A stretch of DNA of 64,000 nucleotides, from contig DHZH01000002.1 in the NCBI GenBank assembly GCA_002414385.1, positions 124,001 to 188,000 on the forward strand, read 5' to 3'. The position numbers and the translations under genes are program-made. Positions 53,267 to 61,148 of this stretch are shown in pieces (within the stretch, counting starts at the first letter, position 1; each line of letters starts with the position of its first letter). The notes beneath the pieces are model-generated. The model was not told where the DNA came from. It ran no database searches and saw nothing but the letters and a program-made list of their open reading frames with translations. The stretch comes from Gammaproteobacteria bacterium UBA5109 (lineage in GTDB: Bacteria; Pseudomonadota; Gammaproteobacteria; Pseudomonadales; Pseudohongiellaceae).

Positions 53267-54454
53267 ATGCTTAGCCTAAGAAACAAACATGTCATTCTCG
53301 GCATCACCGGTGGTATCGCTGCCTATAAAAGTGCCGAACTGTGCCGCTTGCTGGTAAAGGCCGGTGCCGAGGTGCGCGTGGTGATGACTGCTGCGGCCTG
53401 TGAATTCATTACGCCGCTGACCATGCAGGCCCTGTCCGGTAATAAAGTACACCGGGACTTGCTCGATGAAGAAAGCGAAGCAGGCATGGGTCATATTGAA
53501 CTGGCACGCTGGGCCGACCTGGTTCTGGTTGCGCCTGCCAGCGCCGACTTTATTGCCCGGCTGGCTCATGGTGAAGCCAATGATTTGTTAAGTACTTTGT
53601 GTCTGGCCAGTCAGGCACCGCTGGCACTTGCGCCTGCCATGAACCAGGTCATGTGGCAAAAAGCGAGCACCCGGGACAATCTGGCTGAGCTGAAAAACAA
53701 ACAGGTTTCTGTCTTCGGCCCTGCTGACGGTGAGCAGGCCTGCGGTGAAACCGGGCCCGGACGCATGCTGGAAGCTGAAGAACTGGGCGAACTGGCAGCC
53801 GGCCTGTTTGCTGTCGGCACACTGGCCGGTCTGCGCGTCTGTATCAATGCCGGACCTACGCGGGAAGCACTTGATCCGGTACGTTATCTGAGCAATCACA
53901 GTTCAGGAAAGATGGGCTATGCCATTGCTGCTGCAGCGATTGAAGCCGGGGCCGATGTGACCCTGGTCAGTGGTCCCGTCTCGCTGCCGATACCCGAGCC
54001 GGCCCGCGTAATCAATGTTGAGAGTGCTCAGCAGATGTATGATGCCTGCCTGAATGAAGCCTGTGACATTTTTATCGCGGTGGCTGCCGTGGCTGATTAC
54101 CGACCGCTGAAACAGTCCAGGGAAAAAATCAAAAAATCAACGATGACACTGAGTCTTGAGCTGGAAAAAACGCCGGATATTCTGGCGGCCATGGCAGCGC
54201 AGGAAAAACGGCCCTTCTGTGTCGGTTTTGCTGCAGAAACCAGCGAACTTGAGCGCTATGCCAAAGACAAACTGGTGGATAAAAACCTGGATATGATCAT
54301 CGCCAATCAGGCGACGGAAACATTTAACCAGGATGAAGCCGCGGTGACTGCCTACTGGAAAGAAGGGGAGCAGACTTTTGCGCCGGCGCGCAAGAGCAGC
54401 CTGGCACGGGCACTGATTGAACTTGTCAGTGAACGTTATAATTCTTCCTCATGA
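53267..54454 (+). CDS. coaBC: Bifunctional phosphopantothenoylcysteine decarboxylase/synthetase CoaBC
   Basis: CoaBC joins 4'-phosphopantothenate to cysteine (CoaB) and decarboxylates the product (CoaC). The 395-residue protein starts with the FMN-binding CoaC half (HVILGITGGIAAYKSAEL, PAMNQVMW, CGETGPGRM) and continues with CoaB (AGPTREALDPVRYLSNHSSG, about 198-217). Its stop overlaps the algC start by 4 bp. The dut gene found at this point in many relatives is missing. Confidence 0.97.
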   Translation: MLSLRNKHVILGITGGIAAYKSAELCRLLVKAGAEVRVVMTAAACEFITPLTMQALSGNKVHRDLLDEESEAGMGHIELARWADLVLVAPASADFIARLAHGEANDLLSTLCLASQAPLALAPAMNQVMWQKASTRDNLAELKNKQVSVFGPADGEQACGETGPGRMLEAEELGELAAGLFAVGTLAGLRVCINAGPTREALDPVRYLSNHSSGKMGYAIAAAAIEAGADVTLVSGPVSLPIPEPARVINVESAQQMYDACLNEACDIFIAVAAVADYRPLKQSREKIKKSTMTLSLELEKTPDILAAMAAQEKRPFCVGFAAETSELERYAKDKLVDKNLDMIIANQATETFNQDEAAVTAYWKEGEQTFAPARKSSLARALIELVSERYNSSS

Positions 54455-55833
54455 GCGCTCCGGTCTTGCAGGACAATATTTTTCGCGCATACGATATTCG
54501 CGGTATCGTCGGTGAAGGGCTTAATGCTGAAGTCATGTACTGGCTCGGCAAGGCCATCGGCAGTGAAGCGCAGTTCAAGGGCGAAGATACGCTTCTACTG
54601 GGCTGTGATGCGAGATTGTCGAGTCCGGAATTTGCCGAGCACATGAAAACCGGGATTCTGGAAACCGGCTGCAACCTTGTCGACCTGGGCCAGATTCCAA
54701 CGCCCCTCATGTACTTTGCCACGCACAAACTTGATACCCATTCCGGGGTCATGATTACCGGCAGCCATAATCCGCGTGAATACAACGGCGTCAAAATTGT
54801 CTTCAAACAACAGGCGCTCAGTGATGCACAGATAACCATTTTCAGGGATCGTATTTTTTCACGGGAGTTTTACCAGGGCAGGGGCAAGGCCACCAGGCTG
54901 GATATCAGCACTGATTACCTCAAGCGGATTTGTCAGGACATCAGCCTGAACAAAGCCTGGAAGCTGGTGATTGACTGCGGCAATGCCGTGACGGCAAAAG
55001 TGGGGCCGGCTTTATTTCGCCAGCTTGGCTGCGAAGTCAGCACCCTGTTTTGTGACATTGACGGATCCTTTCCCAACCATCATCCCGATCCCACCCAGGC
55101 TGAAAACCTTGTCGACCTGCAACAAAAAATTCTCGCCGAGCAGGCCGAGCTCGGCATTGCCTTTGATGGTGATGGTGACCGGGTAGCGCTGGTTACCGGC
55201 AGTGGCAGAATCATTGATGCCGACCACATGCTGATGGCTTTCATCCAGGACATCCTGCCTGAAAATCCGGGGGCCACTGTGGTTTATGACGTAAAAAGCT
55301 CGCAGCATCTGCAGCAGATGATCATCGCTGAGCAGGGCGTTCCGCTGATGTGCAAAAGCGGCCACTCCTATGTGAAAAAAGCCATGCTTAAATCTGGCGC
55401 CCTGCTGGGCGGAGAATTTTCCTCGCACCTGTTTTTCAAACATCGCTGGTACGGTTTTGATGACGGTCTTTATGTTGCAGCGCGCTTTCTTGAACTTATG
55501 GACAAAAACAACCTTAGTGCCGATGAGATTCTGGATAGCCTGCCGGACAGTGCCCATACTCCCGAGCTGTTTGTTGCCGTACCCGAGCAGGACAAGTTTG
55601 CAATGATGCGAATCCTGCAGGATCAGTTTTCCCTGCCAGGGACTGAAATAAACCAGCTGGATGGCTTGCGGGTAATGCTGGATTCCGGCTGGGGACTGAT
55701 TCGGGCCTCCAACACCACCGCCAATCTGGTCCTGCGTTTTGAAGCACAGGACCAGGCTGCCCTGGCTGAAATTCAACAGCAGTTTCGTAATGAATTACTG
55801 CGTGTCCTGCCCGATCTCAGCCTGCCATTTTAA
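54451..55833 (+). CDS. algC: Phosphomannomutase/phosphoglucomutase AlgC
   Basis: AlgC interconverts hexose 6- and 1-phosphates for LPS, exopolysaccharide and alginate-type precursor synthesis. The 460-residue protein has all four domains: catalytic serine in VMITGSHNPREYNGVK (about 107-122), metal loop DGDGDR (about 236-241), sugar loop GGEFSSHLFFK and phosphate-binding C-terminal RASNTTANLVLRFEA. The ATGA overlap with coaBC implies co-translation. Confidence 0.95.
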   Translation: MSAPVLQDNIFRAYDIRGIVGEGLNAEVMYWLGKAIGSEAQFKGEDTLLLGCDARLSSPEFAEHMKTGILETGCNLVDLGQIPTPLMYFATHKLDTHSGVMITGSHNPREYNGVKIVFKQQALSDAQITIFRDRIFSREFYQGRGKATRLDISTDYLKRICQDISLNKAWKLVIDCGNAVTAKVGPALFRQLGCEVSTLFCDIDGSFPNHHPDPTQAENLVDLQQKILAEQAELGIAFDGDGDRVALVTGSGRIIDADHMLMAFIQDILPENPGATVVYDVKSSQHLQQMIIAEQGVPLMCKSGHSYVKKAMLKSGALLGGEFSSHLFFKHRWYGFDDGLYVAARFLELMDKNNLSADEILDSLPDSAHTPELFVAVPEQDKFAMMRILQDQFSLPGTEINQLDGLRVMLDSGWGLIRASNTTANLVLRFEAQDQAALAEIQQQFRNELLRVLPDLSLPF

Positions 55834-55876
55834 ACAGCAGGTATTTCACTTAAGTTGAGGCATTGCCGCTGTTTTG

Positions 55877-55940
55877 TTCGGGACTAAAGTCCCTCCTACA
55901 GATATGCCTGGTTCGTTGTGGGAGCGACTTTAGTCGCGAA
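55877..55940. repeat. Inverted pair of REP units
   Basis: TTCGGGACTAAAGTCCCTCC plus TAC (55877-55899) is paired with GTGGGAGCGACTTTAGTCGC plus GAA (55918-55940) in opposite orientation, separated by 18 bp. Same family as the units near 5475 and 35581. It lies in the 234-bp gap between algC and argB and could act as a transcript-stabilising or terminating hairpin after algC. Confidence 0.8.
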
Positions 55941-56067
55941 TCAACCCGGCAGAGAAATTTTCCTGCACCGGCGATTTCAGGCAAGACTGGGAATAATCTC
56001 AATATCCCTTATAATTCAGGACCTGGACGTAAGTGAGTATTTGCTTAGTTAACCCTGGATACAAATA

Positions 56068-56979
56068 ATGAGTCTCGACCTGAAAGCTGCCAGTAATATC
56101 GCTACCGTGTTGACGGAAGCGCTGCCCTACATTCAGCGTTTTTCCGGCAAGACCATCGTGGTGAAATACGGCGGTAACGCCATGACTGACGAAACGCTGA
56201 AAAACAGTTTCGCGCGCGACATCGTGCTCATGAAACTGGTCGGCATGCATCCTATCGTGGTTCATGGCGGAGGCCCGCAGATTGGTTCATTGCTGGAAAA
56301 GCTCGGCATCAAATCAGATTTTGTTCAGGGCATGCGTGTCACCAGCAGCGAAACCATGGACGTGGTGGAAATGGTGCTTGGCGGTCTGGTCAACAAGGAA
56401 ATCGTTTCCCTGCTTAACAAGAACGGCGGCAAAGCCATTGGCCTGACCGGCAAAGACGGCAGTTTTATCCGCGCCAGAAAACTTAAAATGTCACACCAGA
56501 CCCCGGAGATGCAGGAACCGGAAATCATTGATATCGGCCATGTCGGCGAGGTCGAAAGCATCGACCCGCAGATCATCAACATGATCACCAACAGTGACTT
56601 TATTCCGGTCATAGCACCGATCGGGACCGGCGAGGACGGTATGTCCTACAACATCAACGCCGACCTGGTTGCCGGCAAGCTGGCACAACTGGTCGGGGCA
56701 GAAAAACTCTTGCTGCTTACCAATATTGCCGGCGTGCAGGATCAGCAGGGTGAAGTATTGACCGGCCTGAGTACGGAACAGGTGCAGGACCTGATTGCCG
56801 ATGGCACCATTCATGGCGGGATGCTGCCCAAAGTTCGCTGCGCACTGGACGCTGTCAGTTCCGGTGTAAACAGTGCACAGATTATTGATGGTCGTGTCCC
56901 GCATGCCGTATTGCTGGAAATATTCACCAATAAAGGGGTCGGGACTCAGATCAGCAACCGGCTTGCGCATGTTCAGTAA
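56068..56979 (+). CDS. argB: Acetylglutamate kinase ArgB
   Basis: ArgB phosphorylates N-acetylglutamate in arginine synthesis. The 303-residue protein has the amino-acid-kinase fold with KYGGNAM (about 32-38), VHGGGPQIG (about 67-75) and the C-terminal GGMLPKVRCALDAV. The N-terminal helix before the core is the type seen in arginine-inhibited, hexameric ArgB. It precedes slmA by 37 bp, same strand. Confidence 0.96.
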   Translation: MSLDLKAASNIATVLTEALPYIQRFSGKTIVVKYGGNAMTDETLKNSFARDIVLMKLVGMHPIVVHGGGPQIGSLLEKLGIKSDFVQGMRVTSSETMDVVEMVLGGLVNKEIVSLLNKNGGKAIGLTGKDGSFIRARKLKMSHQTPEMQEPEIIDIGHVGEVESIDPQIINMITNSDFIPVIAPIGTGEDGMSYNINADLVAGKLAQLVGAEKLLLLTNIAGVQDQQGEVLTGLSTEQVQDLIADGTIHGGMLPKVRCALDAVSSGVNSAQIIDGRVPHAVLLEIFTNKGVGTQISNRLAHVQ

Positions 56980-57016
56980 GCCCTGAATTTTATGCAGGCC
57001 TGAAGAGGGTGTAGCA

Positions 57017-57613
57017 ATGGCAAGATCAGACAAAGGCTCACGCCGCGAACAAATTCTGCAGGTACTGGCGCAGATGCTCGAAGAAAATCCCGGCGCCCGG
57101 ATAACCACCGCCACCCTGGCGGAGAAAGTCGGCGTTTCCGAAGCCGCTCTTTATCGCCACTTTCCCAGCAAAGCCCGGATGTTCGAAGGCCTGATCGACT
57201 TTATTGAGAATACCCTGTTTTCGCGCATCAGCCGTATTGTTGCCGACGGGGATACTGCGCGAAACCAGTGCCAGAAAATATTATTCCTGACCCTGACCTT
57301 TGCGGAAAAGAATCCCGGCATTACCCGGATTCTCAATGGCGACGCCCTGGCTGGAGAAACAGATCGTCTGCGCACCCAGGTCTCACAGATTTTTGAACGA
57401 CTGGAAACCCAGATCAAGCAGCTATTGCGTGAAGCGGAAATGAAAGAGGGGCTGCGTACCCGGGAAACAGTCACGGCATCCGCCAATCTGCTGATTGCCT
57501 ACACTGAAGGTAAAATTTCCCAGTATGTCCGCAGTGATTTCAAACGCCTGCCCACGGAAAACTGGCCTGAACAGTGGGAACTGTTACAGGCTAATCTATT
57601 TTATATCCCGTAA
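57017..57613 (+). CDS. slmA: Nucleoid occlusion factor SlmA
   Basis: SlmA is a TetR-like DNA-binding protein that blocks FtsZ assembly over the nucleoid. The 198-residue protein has the helix-turn-helix RITTATLAEKVGVSEAALYRHFPSKA-like segment (about 26-52) and the family's C-terminal helices. The argB-slmA-pyrE neighbourhood is standard for gammaproteobacteria. Its end overlaps the convergent pyrE end by 13 bp. Confidence 0.93.
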   Translation: MARSDKGSRREQILQVLAQMLEENPGARITTATLAEKVGVSEAALYRHFPSKARMFEGLIDFIENTLFSRISRIVADGDTARNQCQKILFLTLTFAEKNPGITRILNGDALAGETDRLRTQVSQIFERLETQIKQLLREAEMKEGLRTRETVTASANLLIAYTEGKISQYVRSDFKRLPTENWPEQWELLQANLFYIP

Positions 57614-58248
57614 CGTTTCTGGTAGGCCTGCATCTGCGGCAAAAATTGCTGCAGCTCCTGATTCTGCCCCTCTGACAGGTAATCAAGTATCTGCTGCAGG
57701 TTGATAATACTCAGTACCGGAATACCATAATCGGCTTCAATTTCCTGAATCGCCGATAATTCTCCCTGGCCTTTTTCCTGGCGATCGAGCGCCACGACCA
57801 CTCCGACAGCTTCGGCACCGGCGTCAGTAATGAGATCCACTACCTCACGAATGGCAGTCCCGGCCGTGATGACATCATCGATAATCAGTACCCGGCCCTC
57901 GAGTTCAGCGCCGACAATATTGCCTCCTTCCCCGTGATCCTTGGCTTCCTTGCGATTAAAACAATAGGGTTTATTGGTGCTGTAGGCCTGCGCCAGGGCG
58001 ATGGCACTGGCCGAGACCAGGGGGATACCCTTGTAGGCCGGACCAAACAGCACATCAAAATCCACTTCGGCATCAGCAATGGCAGCTGCATAAGCACTGC
58101 CAACCTGGCTCAGGGATGCGCCGCTGCTGAATAATCCGGCATTAAAAAAATACGGGCTCTTGCGCCCCGACTTCAGGGTGAACTCCCCAAAGCGGAGGAT
58201 ATTTTCCTCCGTGACAAAATCCAGAAACTCTGTCTGAAAATGTTTCAT
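57601..58248 (-). CDS. pyrE: Orotate phosphoribosyltransferase PyrE
   Basis: PyrE converts orotate and PRPP into orotidine 5'-phosphate in pyrimidine synthesis. The 215-residue protein carries the PRPP-binding motif RVLIIDDVITAGTAIRE (about 118-134) and the N-terminal KSGRKSPYFFNAG. It starts 2 bp after the rph stop, in the conserved rph-pyrE operon of gammaproteobacteria. I see no pyrE attenuator in the 2-bp gap. Confidence 0.97.
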   Translation of the reverse strand: MKHFQTEFLDFVTEENILRFGEFTLKSGRKSPYFFNAGLFSSGASLSQVGSAYAAAIADAEVDFDVLFGPAYKGIPLVSASAIALAQAYSTNKPYCFNRKEAKDHGEGGNIVGAELEGRVLIIDDVITAGTAIREVVDLITDAGAEAVGVVVALDRQEKGQGELSAIQEIEADYGIPVLSIINLQQILDYLSEGQNQELQQFLPQMQAYQKRYGI

Positions 58249-58250
58249 GC

Positions 58251-58979
58251 TCAGTCTCCAAGCGCTTTCTGCTGGGCAGCCAGCAGGTCCCCGATACCGG
58301 CCTGTGCCAGGGTGATCATCTGCTGCAGTTCATCAACACTGAACTCCCCGTCTTCGCCGGTACCCTGAACTTCAATAAAACCACCTTTATCCGTCATCAC
58401 CACATTCATGTCGGTCTCAGCTGTCGAGTCTTCCCTGTAATCCAGATCCAGCACCGCAACTCCCTGCACAATCCCCACCGAAACCGAGGCAATCATTTGC
58501 TGCAGGGGGCTCTGTTTGATCATGCCGCGCTCCTGCATAACGGCAAGCGCATCGACCAGCGCGACACAGGCACCGGTGATGGATGCTGTGCGGGTTCCGC
58601 CGTCAGCCTGAATCACATCACAATCCAGCTTGATGGTGTTTTCGCCAAGCTGCCTGAGATCAACCGCCGCCCGCAGAGCGCGGCCGATCAGGCGCTGTAT
58701 CTCCTGGGTGCGTCCACTCTGTCTGCCACGTGCGGCTTCCCGATCCATGCGGGAACCCGTTGAGCGAGGCAACATGCCGTATTCGGCTGTCACCCAGCCC
58801 TGTCCCTTGCCCTTGAGAAAACGCGGGACATTGTCTTCCACTGAAGCGGTACACAGCACTTTGGTGTCGCCGAATTCAACCAGTACCGAACCTTCGGCAT
58901 GTTTGGTGTAGTTCCGGGTGATGCTTATTTCGCGTAATTGATCCGCAGCTCTACCGCTGGGTCGGACTGATTCAGACAT
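58251..58979 (-). CDS. rph: Ribonuclease PH
   Basis: RNase PH trims the 3' ends of tRNA precursors by phosphorolysis. The 242-residue protein has full length, with the start RPSGRAADQLREISI, the RNA-binding RSTGSRMDREAARGRQSGRT (about 71-90) and the catalytic-site DCDVIQADGGTRTASITGA. It is first of the rph-pyrE operon and diverges from yicC. Confidence 0.97.
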   Translation of the reverse strand: MSESVRPSGRAADQLREISITRNYTKHAEGSVLVEFGDTKVLCTASVEDNVPRFLKGKGQGWVTAEYGMLPRSTGSRMDREAARGRQSGRTQEIQRLIGRALRAAVDLRQLGENTIKLDCDVIQADGGTRTASITGACVALVDALAVMQERGMIKQSPLQQMIASVSVGIVQGVAVLDLDYREDSTAETDMNVVMTDKGGFIEVQGTGEDGEFSVDELQQMITLAQAGIGDLLAAQQKALGD

Positions 58980-59134
58980 TAACTTCTCCGTCTATTTTTA
59001 CTGGTGCAGAATTGCCTGGCCGGCAATTTGTAGCATGGCATTGTATCGACTGGCCCGGGATCAGCAAATCAATTTTATAATATCCGGCAAATCCGCTATA
59101 GTGCTTGCCTTGTTTTTTTGAGTAGTTCAGTCAC

Positions 59135-59998
59135 ATGACGCAAAGCATGACTGCCTTTGCTCGCCAGCAGGCCGAGCATGAATGGGGCACACTGGTCTGG
59201 GAAATCCGTTCCGTCAATCACCGTTATCTGGAAGCCAGTGTACGACTGCCGGAATCCATGCGCGGCATGGAAATGGCCTGTCGTGAGCAAGTGCGAAGCT
59301 CACTGAAACGCGGCAAGATAGATGCCCAACTCAAGTTCACGGCCAACCTGGGGGCCATTGACATACATCTGAATGAGGATCTGCTGGCCCAGCTCAAACA
59401 GGCCCAGCAGGATATCAGCAGCAAGATCCCCGGTTTGCAGCCGGCAAGCACGCTGGATGTATTACGCTGGCCCGGATTGATCCAGGACAGCCAGGATGAC
59501 CTGAAAGCCATAGAACCGGCGGTGATGGAACTGTTCAAAGCCTGCCTCTTGAACCTGCAGGATCAACGTAACAAGGAAGGCGAACAACTCAAACGCTTTA
59601 TTCAGCAACGTCTGGAAAAGATCAGCGCAATTATTGCCGAGATCAAAACCGCCATGCCGGAAATTCTCCAGGCCCAGGCAAACAAATTACGCGAAGCCCT
59701 TGCCGACATGGTCCAGGAACTGGATCAGGGGCGGATAGAGCAGGAGATTGTCATGCTGACGCAAAAGGCTGATATCTCCGAAGAAACCGACCGCCTGGAG
59801 ACGCATGTACAGGAAGTGCGCAATATTCTCGAACAGCATGATCCGGTTGGCCGCAAGCTGGACTTCCTGATGCAGGAGCTCAATCGCGAAGCCAATACCA
59901 TCTGCTCCAAGGCTGTCGTGACAGAAACCACCCTGAATGCCGTCGAGCTCAAGGTGCTGATTGAACAGATGCGTGAGCAGATCCAGAATATTGAGTAA
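59135..59998 (+). CDS. yicC: YicC-family endoribonuclease
   Basis: The 287-residue protein belongs to the YicC/YloC family, shown in some bacteria to be an endoribonuclease. Markers are MTQSMTAFARQ at the start, WEIRSVNHRYLE (about 19-30) and the C-terminal HVQEVRNILEQHDPVGRKLDFLMQELNREANTICSK region (about 225-260). Divergent from rph, and followed closely by gmk as in other gammaproteobacteria. Confidence 0.94.
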   Translation: MTQSMTAFARQQAEHEWGTLVWEIRSVNHRYLEASVRLPESMRGMEMACREQVRSSLKRGKIDAQLKFTANLGAIDIHLNEDLLAQLKQAQQDISSKIPGLQPASTLDVLRWPGLIQDSQDDLKAIEPAVMELFKACLLNLQDQRNKEGEQLKRFIQQRLEKISAIIAEIKTAMPEILQAQANKLREALADMVQELDQGRIEQEIVMLTQKADISEETDRLETHVQEVRNILEQHDPVGRKLDFLMQELNREANTICSKAVVTETTLNAVELKVLIEQMREQIQNIE

Positions 59999-60014
59999 GG
60001 TCCAGTCTGAAACC

Positions 60015-60650
60015 ATGCTGCCCGGTTCTTTACTATTAATTTCAGCTCCTTCCGGTGCCGGAAAAACCTCTCTGGTGAATGCGCTCGTCAAGACAGCCGA
60101 TGCCGATGCCACCAGGCTCTGCGTATCCGTTTCCCATACCACACGTCCCAAACGCCCCATTGAAAAAGACGGCGTAAATTATCACTTTGTTACGCCGGAA
60201 CAGTTTCAGGCCATGCAGGAAGGCGGCGAATTTCTGGAAAGTGCCCGTGTCTTTGACAATTTTTACGGCACTTCAAAATCCTGGGTAGAAGAGCATCTGC
60301 AGGCAGGCTGGAATGTGATTCTGGAAATTGACTGGCAGGGCGCCTCCCAGATCAAGCAACTGATTCCCGAAGCGGTGAGTATTTTTATCCTGCCGCCCTC
60401 GCTGGAAGCACTGCGCAGTCGCCTGCAAAACCGGGCACAGGATAATCCTGAAGTCATCGAAAAACGTATGACAGAAGCCGTCAATGAATTGTCGCACTAT
60501 GAACTGGCGGATTATCTGGTGGTCAATGATGATTTTGACCATGCGGTGACGACTTTGCTGGCAATCTGCAAGGGAGAATACCGCCCAACAGAACAGGAGC
60601 TGGCGCAACAGCAGGCGCTGATTAAAAACCTGCTACCAAAATCCAGCTAA
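60015..60650 (+). CDS. gmk: Guanylate kinase
   Basis: Gmk phosphorylates GMP to GDP. From the ATG at 60015 (MLPGSLLLISAPSGAGKTSL) the protein has 211 residues, matching the family; an upstream in-frame ATG would overlap the end of yicC. The P-loop SAPSGAGKTSL, the GMP-binding TTRPKRPIEKDGVNYHF and IDWQGASQIK are present. It lies between yicC and rpoZ as expected. Confidence 0.96.
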   Translation: MLPGSLLLISAPSGAGKTSLVNALVKTADADATRLCVSVSHTTRPKRPIEKDGVNYHFVTPEQFQAMQEGGEFLESARVFDNFYGTSKSWVEEHLQAGWNVILEIDWQGASQIKQLIPEAVSIFILPPSLEALRSRLQNRAQDNPEVIEKRMTEAVNELSHYELADYLVVNDDFDHAVTTLLAICKGEYRPTEQELAQQQALIKNLLPKSS

Positions 60651-60729
60651 AACTTTTATAATTGCCGCCCCGCAAATACAGCTAACTTATTGATCAGGGG
60701 CCAATACCAGGCCTCGACAGGACAAGCAA

Positions 60730-61104
60730 ATGGCACGAATTACCGTAGAAGATTGTTTAGACAAGGTCGAAAACCGTTTTGAACTGGTCATGGTTGCCAG
60801 CAAGCGTGCACGTCAGATCCAGACCGGCGGCAAGGACCCGATGGTCCCGGAAGACAACGACAAGCCTACTGTTCTGGCACTTCGAGAGGTCGCTGAAGGA
60901 CTTGTGAACGCTTCAATTTTAATTGATACTCCTGAAGAAGATATCTCGCAAGACGTGCCTGAAGCCCCGACTTCCGAGGAAGCCACAGCTACTCCCAAAA
61001 ATGACATCTCCATTGAAGATGCCATGGGAGCCGAGCTAGTACCGGAAGAAAACCAGCCTGAAGACGCGCCTGCTGATACTGACGGAGACAGTGAAGAGCA
61101 GTAA
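60730..61104 (+). CDS. rpoZ: RNA polymerase omega subunit
   Basis: Omega helps assemble RNA polymerase and, in many proteobacteria, forms part of a ppGpp-binding site. The 124-residue protein has the conserved core MARITVEDCLDKVENRFELV and a following helix ending in the PTVLALREVAEGLV region. About 45 extra C-terminal residues are strongly acidic and rich in Pro/Thr, longer than E. coli omega (91 residues). It precedes spoT, the usual pair. Confidence 0.95.
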   Translation: MARITVEDCLDKVENRFELVMVASKRARQIQTGGKDPMVPEDNDKPTVLALREVAEGLVNASILIDTPEEDISQDVPEAPTSEEATATPKNDISIEDAMGAELVPEENQPEDAPADTDGDSEEQ

Positions 61105-61138
61105 GGCATTCTGTCATCAGCCTTCACTGAATTCCCCT

Positions 61139-61143
61139 GGAGG
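61139..61143 (+). promoter_or_regulatory. Strong ribosome binding site placing spoT start at a non-standard codon
   Basis: GGAGG is followed after five bases by ATC (61149) in the spoT frame. No ATG, GTG or TTG occurs in this frame between the upstream in-frame stop (61128) and a GTG at 61221. The spacing is ideal for initiation at the ATC. Confidence 0.55.
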
Positions 61144-61148
61144 CTGAC

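Noticed and set aside
55012..55776. A 254-codon minus-strand open frame opposite algC
   Set aside because: Fully inside a certain gene with clear catalytic motifs; no independent support.
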